Below, piece after piece: positions 52,825 through 61,498 of a DNA stretch of 64,000 bases. The notes beneath the pieces are model-generated. The model did not search any database. It was given only the letters and a program-made list of their open reading frames with translations, and was not told the DNA's origin. Source of the DNA: Spirochaetes bacterium GWE1_32_154 (GTDB taxonomy: Bacteria > Spirochaetota > GWE2-31-10); assembly GCA_001829315.1 (NCBI GenBank), contig MIAY01000034.1, positions 28,845-92,844 of the forward strand, in the 5' to 3' direction. The position numbers were made by a program, and so were the translations under genes. How positions within the stretch are numbered: position 1 is the first letter of the stretch; each line of letters starts with the position of its first letter.

Positions 52825-54225
52825 ATGATGAAAAAATTATTATTATTTTTATTAATACTAACCGGTTGCAGTAAACAAATACCATCAGTATATCTGACTG
52901 AGTTTTCTTATAATGTTTCATCTGAAGATGATTATAGTAGAACCGATTTAAGTACCACTGAATTTATTAAAAGTGATTATTTTTATACCACAGGGTCTTT
53001 TTACAATTCTCTACCTGCAAAAAGTGGTTTTTTGTATCTCAGGTTTACTTTTTCTAATCCAGGTAACGGTGAATATGCTTTATTTGCTAAACAAATTGTT
53101 ATGGCGGATGAAGTTTATTTAAATGGTGAAAAAATCGGAAGCACCGGTCGTTTTCCACCGTATCAGTTTAGTGAGTGGAATCGTTCACGTGCCTACATAC
53201 TACCCGGGCGTCTACTGAAAGATGAAAATACATTGATCATAAAAATATATTATAGTAATGAAAAACCAGTCAGTCAGTTACTTGAAATAGGTGACCGTGA
53301 ATATATACTGACAAAATCGGCATTTATTAATCTAGTAACAATTCATTTAAATAGTTTTATTGCATTTTTTGTATTGTTATCTGCAATTCATTTTTTTATT
53401 CTTTTCTTTTTATCAGGAAATAAAAAAATTGCACTCCTTTATAGTTTTATCTGTATTTTTTCAGCCATTTATCTACTTAATTTTTTTATTACATCTATCC
53501 CCGGATTTACATACCTCAAGATGGATTATTTATTTTTTCAGAAAATTATTTTTACATGCCAATTATGTATAGTGTATGGTTGTACTAATTTTGCCAGAGA
53601 ATTCATTGGTGTTGAAGAGAATAAATATCTGCGTATTGCAATAAATGTATTAACTTTAATCGGATTGTTTTGCATAAATATTGCATTCAATTATGATGTT
53701 TTCTTTGTTATGAGATCAATTTCTCAAGGCATTTTTTTACTTCTTCTATTATATATAACAGTTTTAATTATCAGATATTATCTGTCTCTTAAATCTAATC
53801 ATTTATTTTTTATTTCTCTGAGTGCGACTCTTGTTTTTATTTATAGTGACTTTATGTTCAGAACAACGCTGTCATGGAATATTCCTCATATTTCCGGTAT
53901 CGGGTTTACTATACTTATTCTTGCAACCGGTAATTCATTATCGAAACAATTGTATAGTGAGAAATTTGTTTTTAAGGAAATTGCGCAGGATAAAACATCT
54001 TCCGGTATAATAAACTATCTTGACAGACAACAATTATCTCCGAGAGAATATGCAATTGCAAATTTATTGATAAGAGGACTTCATTATAAGGATATTGCAT
54101 ATAATCTGCAAATTTCTATAAAAACTGTTGAGTGGCATATTAGAAATCTGTATAAAAAATTACATATAGGTTCACGTGTTGATCTGATGCATGAAGTTTT
54201 TACCGATAAAGACATTCAAATTTGA
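52825..54225 (+). CDS. Membrane-bound LuxR-type regulator with lipobox and 7TM region
   Basis: The N-terminus has a lipoprotein-like signal (LLLFLLILTGC). Residues about 20-165 form a beta-rich domain of the jelly-roll/7TMR-DISM-extracellular kind (VMADEVYLNGEKIGSTGRFP). About seven membrane helices follow (170-375). The C-terminal 65 residues are a LuxR/GerE helix-turn-helix (LSPREYAIANLLIRGLHYKD, SIKTVEWHIRNLYKKL). This places an external sensor and a DNA-binding domain in one polypeptide, a one-component regulator at the membrane. Signal and targets are unknown. Confidence 0.85.
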   Translation: MMKKLLLFLLILTGCSKQIPSVYLTEFSYNVSSEDDYSRTDLSTTEFIKSDYFYTTGSFYNSLPAKSGFLYLRFTFSNPGNGEYALFAKQIVMADEVYLNGEKIGSTGRFPPYQFSEWNRSRAYILPGRLLKDENTLIIKIYYSNEKPVSQLLEIGDREYILTKSAFINLVTIHLNSFIAFFVLLSAIHFFILFFLSGNKKIALLYSFICIFSAIYLLNFFITSIPGFTYLKMDYLFFQKIIFTCQLCIVYGCTNFAREFIGVEENKYLRIAINVLTLIGLFCINIAFNYDVFFVMRSISQGIFLLLLLYITVLIIRYYLSLKSNHLFFISLSATLVFIYSDFMFRTTLSWNIPHISGIGFTILILATGNSLSKQLYSEKFVFKEIAQDKTSSGIINYLDRQQLSPREYAIANLLIRGLHYKDIAYNLQISIKTVEWHIRNLYKKLHIGSRVDLMHEVFTDKDIQI

Positions 54226-54403
54226 TACCCAGGGAAGAACCCGGGGTGAGCAATGGAAAATATCGGCTTATAAAATTGCAATTAAAGAGTACAATTTCTG
54301 TAATTACATGATTATCTGTAAATAATGTACTGTCAAAAATATTTTCTAATGTTTTAGATAGTACTGAATTTTGCAGCATGTAAAAAAAATACAGGAGTGC
54401 ACA

Positions 54404-56956
54404 ATGAAAAGAATTGTAAGTGTTTTTATGCTGATCATTATTTTGTCAGTAGTAGCGGCAGGTTGTTCGAGTAATGTTGACCCGGCAGTTTCTCAGGATT
54501 CCGGTTCGCCGTCTGATAGTCAGACAAATTCTGATGTAACTGTCGTTGATTTAAATTCAACAGAATATCCGGTCGAAGATACTCAGCTATGGCAGTCTGT
54601 TATGGAAGAGGTAAGTAAAGAATTTCCACTTCAACCAACAGTGACTGAAAACAAAGAGTCAAATCAATTGGAAAGGATGCAGGCAATAACGGGTAGTAAT
54701 CCTTCAAAAGCCCAAATAATTGAACACCTTAAATTCGCAGGAAATAAGTATTCTATTCCTTATGAAGTATTGTATGGTATTGCAATTGAAGAGTCGGGTT
54801 TACGTCAATATCTTTCGAATGGTCAACCATTAATTAGCGGTGATAACGGAATTGGTATTATGCAGGTAACTCCATGGGCAGTTTCAGAGAAATTTAATGA
54901 GTATTCATTAAAATGGGATTATAAGTATAATATTGAAGCCGGTGCTCAGGTAGTGCTTGGAAAATGGCGCTATGTATCACAAAGAAATCCGACAGGAAAT
55001 AATGATTCACTGATTCTTGAAAACTGGTATTTAACTATATGGGCTTATAATGGTTATAGTACAATTAATAATCCAAATGAGTATAGAAACGGACCCCGAA
55101 CGTGGTCTAACGGAATGATAACATGGACAAGAACAGCGTGCTATCAAGCGGAAGTTCTGGCGGAAATAAAAAAAGAATTCGGTATAGCAATTACTCCAAT
55201 ACCAAATAGTCAGTTACCTTTAACCGGTATTCCTGCCAGCGGAAAAGTATTTTCAACACCATTGCCAAAGCATTACACACAAACTGTTAAAACGGTTAAT
55301 CTTAAAGCAAATCCAATTTACTCATACAAGTTTAATTCTTTAAGAAGTGCGTATGATATTGAGGTGAAAATTGAAAATACCGGGGAGTCCGTTATCGGGG
55401 CATTCAGTGCAGGTGTATGGATTAATGGAGCGCATTATACGTATTCAATACAATCACTGCAAGCAAAAACAGTTAAGAGTTTTTTTATTGAAACTGCGAT
55501 AAAAAATCCGGGTGATTATCCATATAAAGTTCTTGCTGACAATACAGCTATCATTACAGAGGATAATGAGTTGGATAATGAAGTGTCGGCAACATTAATT
55601 ATCAGAAATTGTACAATAACGATTCCTGACAATATTATTGCGGGTAAACAAACAATAGTAAGCGGAAATACGTACGGGATTGCAAAAGTACAGATAAAAG
55701 TTGACGGATATGTTTTAAAAGACAGTTCTGGTAATTCATTTGTTACTGTTAATCAAAACGCATACAGTTTATCATATACATTTTCAGAACCGGGTTATGG
55801 TAGAAAGCTTGTTGTTGACGGATATGACAGTGCCGGTGGTAAAGTAATCAGTAAAGAAGCCACTATTAATATTACAGGAGAAAATACGGTCGATATTATT
55901 GTTGAATATCCTCAGGAAATTGTTGCGGGTGCTCAATGTACTTTTACCGGAACTGCACCGGGTATACATTCTCTTGTTTTTTCTGTTGATGGATATATTC
56001 TCAAATCAGGAGCTGCAAGTTCAATTGCAGTTGTTAATAACCGCTTTAGTTTTCCCTATACTTTTTCACAGCCCGGCTCGGATCGTTTGCTTGTTGTTAA
56101 AGGGTATGACAGTCAGGGAAATCTGCTTAAAACATTACAGGATTCACTTACAATCAAAGCAGAAGGTGCGCTAAGCCCTGTGCCGGTGATTAAAAGTATT
56201 AATTATACGACACTTCCTCTTAAAACAATGGATGAGGAAGGATTGCAGATTATACTGTCTGAACAGTCTCAACTACAGAAACAGCGATCATATTTTGTTA
56301 AAACATCTATTCGACGTACTTCAGGAACATGGGTTATTGCCTCTGCTGAAGCGATTATCAAACCGGGAACTACTCAAACGGCTATTGAAAGCTCCGTTGT
56401 ATTTAATACAGCGGGAACAATATATACCAAGGTCGAAGTTTTTGCTCCTGATCAGAAAACACTGCTTGTTTCACGGGAAGGGTCAGCTTCTGATACGATT
56501 GTTGATAGTACAGCACCTGCAACAGGTAAGTGGAAAATTGTTATTGATCTTTCAAAAAACAGATATAACATTGGTACATTATCTTTGTATGATCAGTATG
56601 GAACAGTTAAACTTACAATGAACTGCCTGGGACGTTCCGCAAGTAATGATTCAATGAGTGTTTTTCGTGGCAATACCCCAACCGGTGTATATAGCGGTTA
56701 TTTAGACGGTCCGTATGATAATGCTGTTTACGGGCCTTATAAAGTAGTTAATATGACAGGTGTATCGGGCTTAATTACTACAACCCCACGATCAGGAATC
56801 TGGATACACGGAGGCCGTTCGCAGACTTCATTGTCACCAACGTATGGATGTGTTCGAATCTTTAATGCAGATCAGAAAAAATTGCAGGATACTATTTCGT
56901 CTTTGATTAATACTGGTCATAAAAAAGTCGGGACAATAATTATTAGTGAGAAATAA
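54404..56956 (+). CDS. Lipoprotein fusing a lytic transglycosylase and an L,D-transpeptidase
   Basis: From ATG 54404 (after AGGAG) the protein of 850 residues has a lipobox (VVAAGC). An SLT-type lysozyme-like domain follows at about residues 105-240 (YEVLYGIAIEESGL with the catalytic Glu, GIGIMQVTPWAV, WAYNGY). Then come a CARDB-like domain (about 300-400), two Ig-like repeats with the shared 'YTFS.PG..R.LVV.GYDS.G' pattern, and a C-terminal YkuD domain (about 710-850) with IHGG and SPTYGCVRI. YkuD enzymes form 3-3 crosslinks or attach proteins to peptidoglycan. The usual 'S/T-H-G-C' is T-Y-G-C here. Confidence 0.85.
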   Translation: MKRIVSVFMLIIILSVVAAGCSSNVDPAVSQDSGSPSDSQTNSDVTVVDLNSTEYPVEDTQLWQSVMEEVSKEFPLQPTVTENKESNQLERMQAITGSNPSKAQIIEHLKFAGNKYSIPYEVLYGIAIEESGLRQYLSNGQPLISGDNGIGIMQVTPWAVSEKFNEYSLKWDYKYNIEAGAQVVLGKWRYVSQRNPTGNNDSLILENWYLTIWAYNGYSTINNPNEYRNGPRTWSNGMITWTRTACYQAEVLAEIKKEFGIAITPIPNSQLPLTGIPASGKVFSTPLPKHYTQTVKTVNLKANPIYSYKFNSLRSAYDIEVKIENTGESVIGAFSAGVWINGAHYTYSIQSLQAKTVKSFFIETAIKNPGDYPYKVLADNTAIITEDNELDNEVSATLIIRNCTITIPDNIIAGKQTIVSGNTYGIAKVQIKVDGYVLKDSSGNSFVTVNQNAYSLSYTFSEPGYGRKLVVDGYDSAGGKVISKEATINITGENTVDIIVEYPQEIVAGAQCTFTGTAPGIHSLVFSVDGYILKSGAASSIAVVNNRFSFPYTFSQPGSDRLLVVKGYDSQGNLLKTLQDSLTIKAEGALSPVPVIKSINYTTLPLKTMDEEGLQIILSEQSQLQKQRSYFVKTSIRRTSGTWVIASAEAIIKPGTTQTAIESSVVFNTAGTIYTKVEVFAPDQKTLLVSREGSASDTIVDSTAPATGKWKIVIDLSKNRYNIGTLSLYDQYGTVKLTMNCLGRSASNDSMSVFRGNTPTGVYSGYLDGPYDNAVYGPYKVVNMTGVSGLITTTPRSGIWIHGGRSQTSLSPTYGCVRIFNADQKKLQDTISSLINTGHKKVGTIIISEK

Positions 56957-57032
56957 ATCTAATACTTTACAAAATAGAGAAAGTAAAGTAATAGTTTTCA
57001 GGAAAATATCATCATGTTTTACCAAAAACGTT

Positions 57033-57060
57033 AAAAGCAGCCGGAAATGGCTGCTTTTTT
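57033..57060 (+). terminator. Rho-independent terminator of the transglycosylase/transpeptidase gene
   Basis: AAAAGCAGCC and GGCTGCTTTT form a 10-bp stem with a 6-base loop followed by T residues. The track start of the next ORF (57047) falls inside this hairpin. Confidence 0.9.
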
Positions 57061-57097
57061 TAAAATCTTTCACAATAATGCACAAAAAAGAGGTGGT

Positions 57098-57769
57098 GTG
57101 ATTAATACTATAAAAATTGTTTATCCTTATAAAGAAGGATTTGTTTTAACCGAGGACAACGTTATATTGAAAATACCGGAAAACTGGGCCTTTTTACCCT
57201 CAGGTGACCCCGGTGTTACACGAAAAATTACTTCACATTGCGATTGTTTCCGTGTTCAGATTAAAAAAGGGAGACGAATTATTTCAACAGGTCTTTGGAC
57301 ATTCTCTGATAGTATTGAACAGGCAAAAGCAGACGTTGAGAAGATAAGAGCAACTGATGTGTATAAAAAAAATCAAATAAATTCAAAAAAACGAAGAGAA
57401 AAAAAACAGGAAGAATACGGTATTGAATTTACAGAGGCTGTTAAAAAATATCTCTCATTTGCAGATTGTTACAAAGAGTATGAAAATACGATGGCAGAAG
57501 CTATTACTGCACATTCAATTCCGGTTGGTAGCGGTACAGTTGCAAGAACGGTAATGATTCCTTTAGAAGATCGGGCGGCAAAAGCTGTCATTGCATGGAT
57601 GAGGCATAAAACAACTGAGTATGATACGTTAAGAATTCCACGTATTAAAGGCAAACGACGCGAAGTAAGACGTTCTCTTGCGTCTGATTCAATTAAATTA
57701 TTAGCCAATTACCGCAAGGGTATTGAGATAGACAGTAATTGTCCGCTGAGAAATGCCCTTGATTGTTGA
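57098..57769 (+). CDS. DUF2293-domain protein
   Basis: The protein matches the DUF2293 pattern over most of its length: VILKIPENWAFLPSGDPGVT, a basic region with many Lys and Arg, AITAHSIPVGSGTVARTVMI and VIAWMRHKTTEYDTLRIPRI followed by KGKRREVRR. The function is unknown; the basic character suggests nucleic acid binding. GTG 57098 is preferred because the track ATG (57047) lies in the terminator of the upstream gene. The TGA stop is formed by one gene base and two bases of a palindromic element; without it the protein would end one residue later. Confidence 0.85.
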   Translation: MINTIKIVYPYKEGFVLTEDNVILKIPENWAFLPSGDPGVTRKITSHCDCFRVQIKKGRRIISTGLWTFSDSIEQAKADVEKIRATDVYKKNQINSKKRREKKQEEYGIEFTEAVKKYLSFADCYKEYENTMAEAITAHSIPVGSGTVARTVMIPLEDRAAKAVIAWMRHKTTEYDTLRIPRIKGKRREVRRSLASDSIKLLANYRKGIEIDSNCPLRNALDC

Positions 57770-57817
57770 AGTTCCGGCAAAAATGCGAGATAAAAAGAGT
57801 ATCTTTGCAAGAGGCTC
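57768..57817 (-). repeat. Palindromic MITE-like element, copy 7 (short form)
   Basis: This 50-bp single-hairpin element in minus orientation reads GAGCCTCTTGCAAAGATACT... and ends at plus GAAGTTCCGGCAAAAATG. Perfect TGTT duplications flank it (57764-57767, 57818-57821). Its first two plus-strand bases complete the TGA stop of the DUF2293 gene. Confidence 0.8.
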
Positions 57818-57935
57818 TGTTTATAAGTAATTTTTCTTTTGTATTCAGAAAAAATTGATTAATTTTTACAGTTTTTATTTTAAAAAATGTGTATTATACT
57901 GGAATAATGATATAATTAAAGTTAAGGAGAAATAA

Positions 57936-58835
57936 ATGAGTAAATATATATATTTATTTTGTATTATTACATTTTCAGTGTTCATATTATGGAATTGCGG
58001 AGAACCATCAGCTTCCGATGATTTTAATAAAAAATATCCGGTATCCTCAATAGATGAGATTGTTGTAAGAAATGTGAAAGGAACTATTACTGTTATGGAT
58101 AATACCGGAGATGCAACTAATATTTCTATTTCAGCTAAAAAAACCGGGTGGAGTAAATTTGATCTTGATCGGATAATTATTAATGCAGATATGTCCGGTG
58201 ATACTGTTTTGCTTGTTGAAACAACACATCCCAATGACGTGAACGACGTTTTTGTCAATTACGAAATTAAAATCCCTTCAACCGGGTTTTCGGTTTCTGT
58301 AAAAAATACAGAAGGTAATGTTACATTAAAAGACTTTGAAACATTAAAATCAGCAGAGGTTGAAAATGGTAATGTTTCAATCAGTAAGATTAAAACCGGA
58401 GAATTGATACAAGTTAAAAATGGAAGTATTTCAGCACTGGATTCTGATTCATTAAAAAAAATCTATGTTGAAACCGGAAGTGTTGCATTGTCAAAAATTA
58501 AATCTGCTCAATTAATTCAGGTGAAAAATGGTAATGTATCGGTTAGTAATTCAGATTATTTGAAAACGATAAGTGTAGAAACCGGTAATATTAGTGCTTA
58601 TATATCTGAATTAACCGATGATATTGCATTAACAACAAAGACCGGTGTGATAAATGCTTATATTGAACTAACTGATTATAAGTCGATAATTCTTAAAGCT
58701 GAAGATGGAGTTACTGTTTCAAATAAAAAAAACATTTCATTAACCGGAAGTGGAACCTATTCCATTAATCTATCTGTAACAGAAGGAAGTATTATCTTAG
58801 ATAATTCATCAGATACCACATCTGATGCACCGTAA
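57936..58835 (+). CDS. Lipoprotein with DUF4097-like beta-solenoid
   Basis: A lipobox-like signal (VFILWNC) precedes a beta-repeat protein of the DUF4097/auto-transporter-adhesin-head kind. It starts IDEIVVRNVKGTITVMDNTG and has repeated units of about 22 residues ('V.NGNVSIS.I...ELIQVKNGSI', 'VETGNISAYISEL'). Such proteins form narrow beta-solenoids at the envelope; the role is unknown. It has an AAGGAG site and probably shares a transcript with glgC, 36 bases on. Confidence 0.8.
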   Translation: MSKYIYLFCIITFSVFILWNCGEPSASDDFNKKYPVSSIDEIVVRNVKGTITVMDNTGDATNISISAKKTGWSKFDLDRIIINADMSGDTVLLVETTHPNDVNDVFVNYEIKIPSTGFSVSVKNTEGNVTLKDFETLKSAEVENGNVSISKIKTGELIQVKNGSISALDSDSLKKIYVETGSVALSKIKSAQLIQVKNGNVSVSNSDYLKTISVETGNISAYISELTDDIALTTKTGVINAYIELTDYKSIILKAEDGVTVSNKKNISLTGSGTYSINLSVTEGSIILDNSSDTTSDAP

Positions 58836-58871
58836 TTGAGCTTTTGGGAGATTACAAGGAAATAAGGAAAA

Positions 58872-60152
58872 ATGATGAAAGATACACTCTGTATTATATT
58901 AGGTGGCGGTCAGGGATCGCGGTTGTTTCCATTAACAAAAGACAGGTCAAAACCGGCTGTTCCGATTGGCGGTAAATACAGACTCATTGATATTCCGGTT
59001 AGTAATTGTTTAAATTCCTATATAAACAGGATTTATATACTTACTCAATTTAACTCGGCATCGCTTAATAAACATGTTAATCATACCTATAGATTTGATA
59101 GTTTTCATCGTGGTTTTGTTGATATTCTTGCGGCGGAACAGTCAATGGATAATACTGACTGGTATCAGGGTACTGCTGATGCTGTAAGGAAAAATTTAAA
59201 ACATATTCTAGCGTACCCTGATATAAAACATGTACTTATTTTATCTGGTGATCAGATTTATACAATGGATTTTCGTGAGCTTTATGAATATCATATCAGA
59301 ACCAGTGCAGAAGTGACTGTTTCATTAGTTCCGGTGAATAGAGAGGATGCTTCGTCATTCGGGTTGGTCAAGTTTGGTGACAATACTGAGAAAATTGAAA
59401 AATTTATTGAAAAACCTAAAAAAACAGGGGTTCTTGACAGCCTTAATTTTGAAACATTAATAAGAGAAAAATTTCCTAATATTGAACCGGGTAAAAATTA
59501 CTTGGCTTCAATGGGTATATATTTTTTTAATATTGAAACGCTTATTGATTTACTGGATTCCGATTGTTCTGATTTCGGTAAAGAAGTTATTCCACAGGCA
59601 ATTGATTCTAAAAGAGTAATGGGGTATTTATTTAATGGATACTGGGAAGATGTTGGAAGTATAAAAACATTCTGGAAAGCAAATCTTGATTTTACAAGGG
59701 TTATTCCTAATTTTAGTTTTTACAAATCTTTGATTTATACCAATTCAAGACATTTACCGGCTTCACGGATTTTTAATTCTCAAATTGATGAAACTATTAT
59801 TTGTGATGGAAGTGTTGTAAAATCATCAAAACTAACACGAACCGTTGTTGGTATACGAAGTATTGTTAATGAAGGTTGTGAAATAACCGACTCAATATTA
59901 ATGGGGTCAGATTTTTTTGAATCGGAGAGTGATAAGGAATATAATTTTGATAATCAAATCCCTGATGTCGGTATTGGTCAGAACTGTATTATTCATAACG
60001 CGATCATTGATAAAAATGCAAAAATAGGAAATAATTGTAAAATTGTTAATATTCAACACCATGAAACTCTTGATTGTGGTCATTATTATATTCGTGAAGG
60101 TATTATAATTATTCCTAAAAATGCTGTTATACCTGATAATACGATTATATAG
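58872..60152 (+). CDS. glgC: Glucose-1-phosphate adenylyltransferase
   Basis: GlgC makes ADP-glucose for glycogen synthesis. The 426-residue protein has the nucleotide-binding GGGQGSRLFPLTKDRSKPAV, PIGGKYRLIDIPVSNCLNS, WYQGTADAVRKNL, the catalytic SGDQIYTMDF and FIEKPK. A C-terminal left-handed beta-helix (VGIRSIVNEGCEITDSILMG, IGQNCIIHNAIIDKNAKIG) carries the allosteric part. No glgA or glgB is near. The TAG stop uses the first G of a palindromic element. Confidence 0.95.
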   Translation: MMKDTLCIILGGGQGSRLFPLTKDRSKPAVPIGGKYRLIDIPVSNCLNSYINRIYILTQFNSASLNKHVNHTYRFDSFHRGFVDILAAEQSMDNTDWYQGTADAVRKNLKHILAYPDIKHVLILSGDQIYTMDFRELYEYHIRTSAEVTVSLVPVNREDASSFGLVKFGDNTEKIEKFIEKPKKTGVLDSLNFETLIREKFPNIEPGKNYLASMGIYFFNIETLIDLLDSDCSDFGKEVIPQAIDSKRVMGYLFNGYWEDVGSIKTFWKANLDFTRVIPNFSFYKSLIYTNSRHLPASRIFNSQIDETIICDGSVVKSSKLTRTVVGIRSIVNEGCEITDSILMGSDFFESESDKEYNFDNQIPDVGIGQNCIIHNAIIDKNAKIGNNCKIVNIQHHETLDCGHYYIREGIIIIPKNAVIPDNTII

Positions 60153-60201
60153 AGCTTCTTGCAAAAATTCTCTTATTATTTCGAAGTTTTGCAAGAGGCT
60201 C
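60152..60201 (+). repeat. Palindromic MITE-like element, copy 8 (short form)
   Basis: This 50-bp hairpin reads GAGCTTCTTGCAAAAATTCT... to ...TTTTGCAAGAGGCTC. Flanks are TATA and TATT (three of four match). It begins on the G of the glgC stop codon and is well placed to act as the transcript end. Confidence 0.82.
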
Positions 60202-60341
60202 TATTGATATGAGCTATAGAAAAAAAATAAAATCCCATGAAAAAATATTTAATTGAATCGATTCTTTTAACGATAATAAAAATGTAGATACCTTAGTATT
60301 ATATACGAAACGTTAAGTATGAAAAAATAATGGAGTAGATT

Positions 60342-61295
60342 ATGGCTGTGCGAGGAAGAAGAAAACCAAAGAAAAATTATCAGAGATCAGGATTTCTCGT
60401 TATGTTTATTATATTGGTCATACTGGGGTCATTTGTTTATTTTTATCGGGATAGATTCATGGTTTTATTTGATACCGGCATAAGTTCAGGTAAAGATGTA
60501 ATTGCAAAAAAAATACCAAAGAAAGAATCTAAGAATAATAAGGCATTTGAATTAATCGATATGATTGAAGGGATTACCGGGAAAAGTTCTAAATCTGAGA
60601 AAAACAAACAAACTGTTTCAAATAATAAAGTGAATTCTTTGAATAAAGTTGAAAATAAACCTGTTGATAAAGTAATTGCAAAAGAAGTTACTCGAATTCA
60701 ATCAAAGCCTGCTCCGGTAATTAAAAAGAGTGAACCTGAGAAAAAAGTTATTGCAATAAAGAAAAATATAGAAGTGAAAAAAACTGTTATAAAACCTGTT
60801 GTAAAAGAATTACCAAAACAACAGGAGAAAAAAATTGAAAAAATAACACGAAAAACAGTCGAAGAGCCACCGTTAAAAAAGATGAAAATCTATTTAAGTA
60901 AATTTGATGAAAATTCCGGTTTATCTCTTATCTCAACTTATCGGGTACTTAATTTAGGTGATGCTCCACTTACTTCAACTATTTCGGCTTTATTAAAAGG
61001 CCCGACAAGTGAAGAGCAAAATAATGATATTATAACTAATGTGCCGGGTAATACTTTTTTACGATCAATTTATGTGAAAGAGGGGGTTGCTTATATAGAT
61101 TTGTCAGAGAACTTTGAGAATAATCCTTATGGAAGAGAATCAACTGTTTTACAGTTAAAACAAATTGTCTATACTGCCACAGAATTTTCAAGTGTTAAAG
61201 CTGTTCAGTTTCTTATTAATGGTAAGATTAAAGCATATATTGGTGGAGATGGTGTAATAATCAGCAAACCATTAAAAAGAAATGATTTTTCTTGA
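60342..61295 (+). CDS. Single-pass membrane protein with GerMN domain
   Basis: A basic cytoplasmic N-terminus is followed by one membrane helix (FLVMFIILVILGSFVYF), a long Lys/Val/Pro-rich linker (about 60-180) and a C-terminal GerMN domain (KMKIYLSKFDENSG, ISALLKGPTSEEQN, VAYIDLSENFENN, LKQIVYTATEFSSVKAVQFL). GerMN domains occur in sporulation and cell-wall proteins, including many in non-sporulating bacteria; here a role at the septum or wall is an inference. GGAG precedes the start. Confidence 0.85.
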   Translation: MAVRGRRKPKKNYQRSGFLVMFIILVILGSFVYFYRDRFMVLFDTGISSGKDVIAKKIPKKESKNNKAFELIDMIEGITGKSSKSEKNKQTVSNNKVNSLNKVENKPVDKVIAKEVTRIQSKPAPVIKKSEPEKKVIAIKKNIEVKKTVIKPVVKELPKQQEKKIEKITRKTVEEPPLKKMKIYLSKFDENSGLSLISTYRVLNLGDAPLTSTISALLKGPTSEEQNNDIITNVPGNTFLRSIYVKEGVAYIDLSENFENNPYGRESTVLQLKQIVYTATEFSSVKAVQFLINGKIKAYIGGDGVIISKPLKRNDFS

Positions 61296-61320
61296 CACCT
61301 GCTATGAAATTTGATATAAG
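61292..61320 (+). promoter_or_regulatory. tRNA-Met promoter
   Basis: TTGACA (61292-61297) overlaps the stop codon of the GerMN gene, and TATAAG (61315-61320) follows at 17 bases. The tRNA begins 13 bases later. Confidence 0.8.
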
Positions 61321-61333
61321 ACCACGTATTCAA

Positions 61334-61407
61334 GGCGATGTAGCTCAGCTGGTTAGAGCACTCGGCTCATATCCGAGGGGTCATTGGTTCAAATCCGATC
61401 ATCGCTA
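61334..61407 (+). tRNA. tRNA-Met (CAU), probably elongator
   Basis: The 74 bases fold as a standard cloverleaf: acceptor GGCGATG/CATCGCT (with a terminal G-U), D arm with AGCTCAGCTGGTTAGAGC, anticodon stem CTCGG/CCGAG with the loop CTCATAT (CAU), T arm with GGTTCAAATCC, and discriminator A. It lacks the C-A end mismatch and the GGG/CCC anticodon stem of initiators. An Ile tRNA with lysidine cannot be excluded. CCA is not encoded. Confidence 0.93.
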
Positions 61408-61410
61408 GAT

Positions 61411-61439
61411 AGCTCCCAGTTTATATGGGAGCTTTTTTT
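61411..61439 (+). terminator. Terminator of the tRNA gene
   Basis: AGCTCCCA and TGGGAGCT form an 8-bp stem with a 7-base loop and a run of seven T, four bases after the tRNA. Confidence 0.95.
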
Positions 61440-61498
61440 ATTGATAGCACGCTTATTATACCATAATTTGAAATAATTTCATAATCAAGGACGGGTAC

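Noticed and set aside
54226-54403. Small gene or RNA between the LuxR-type and transglycosylase genes
   Set aside because: No ORF above a few codons and no convincing hairpin or family motif could be found; it is left as an upstream region.
57047-57097. Upstream start of the DUF2293 ORF
   Set aside because: The ATG is within the terminator hairpin of the preceding gene; the family pattern begins only after GTG 57098.
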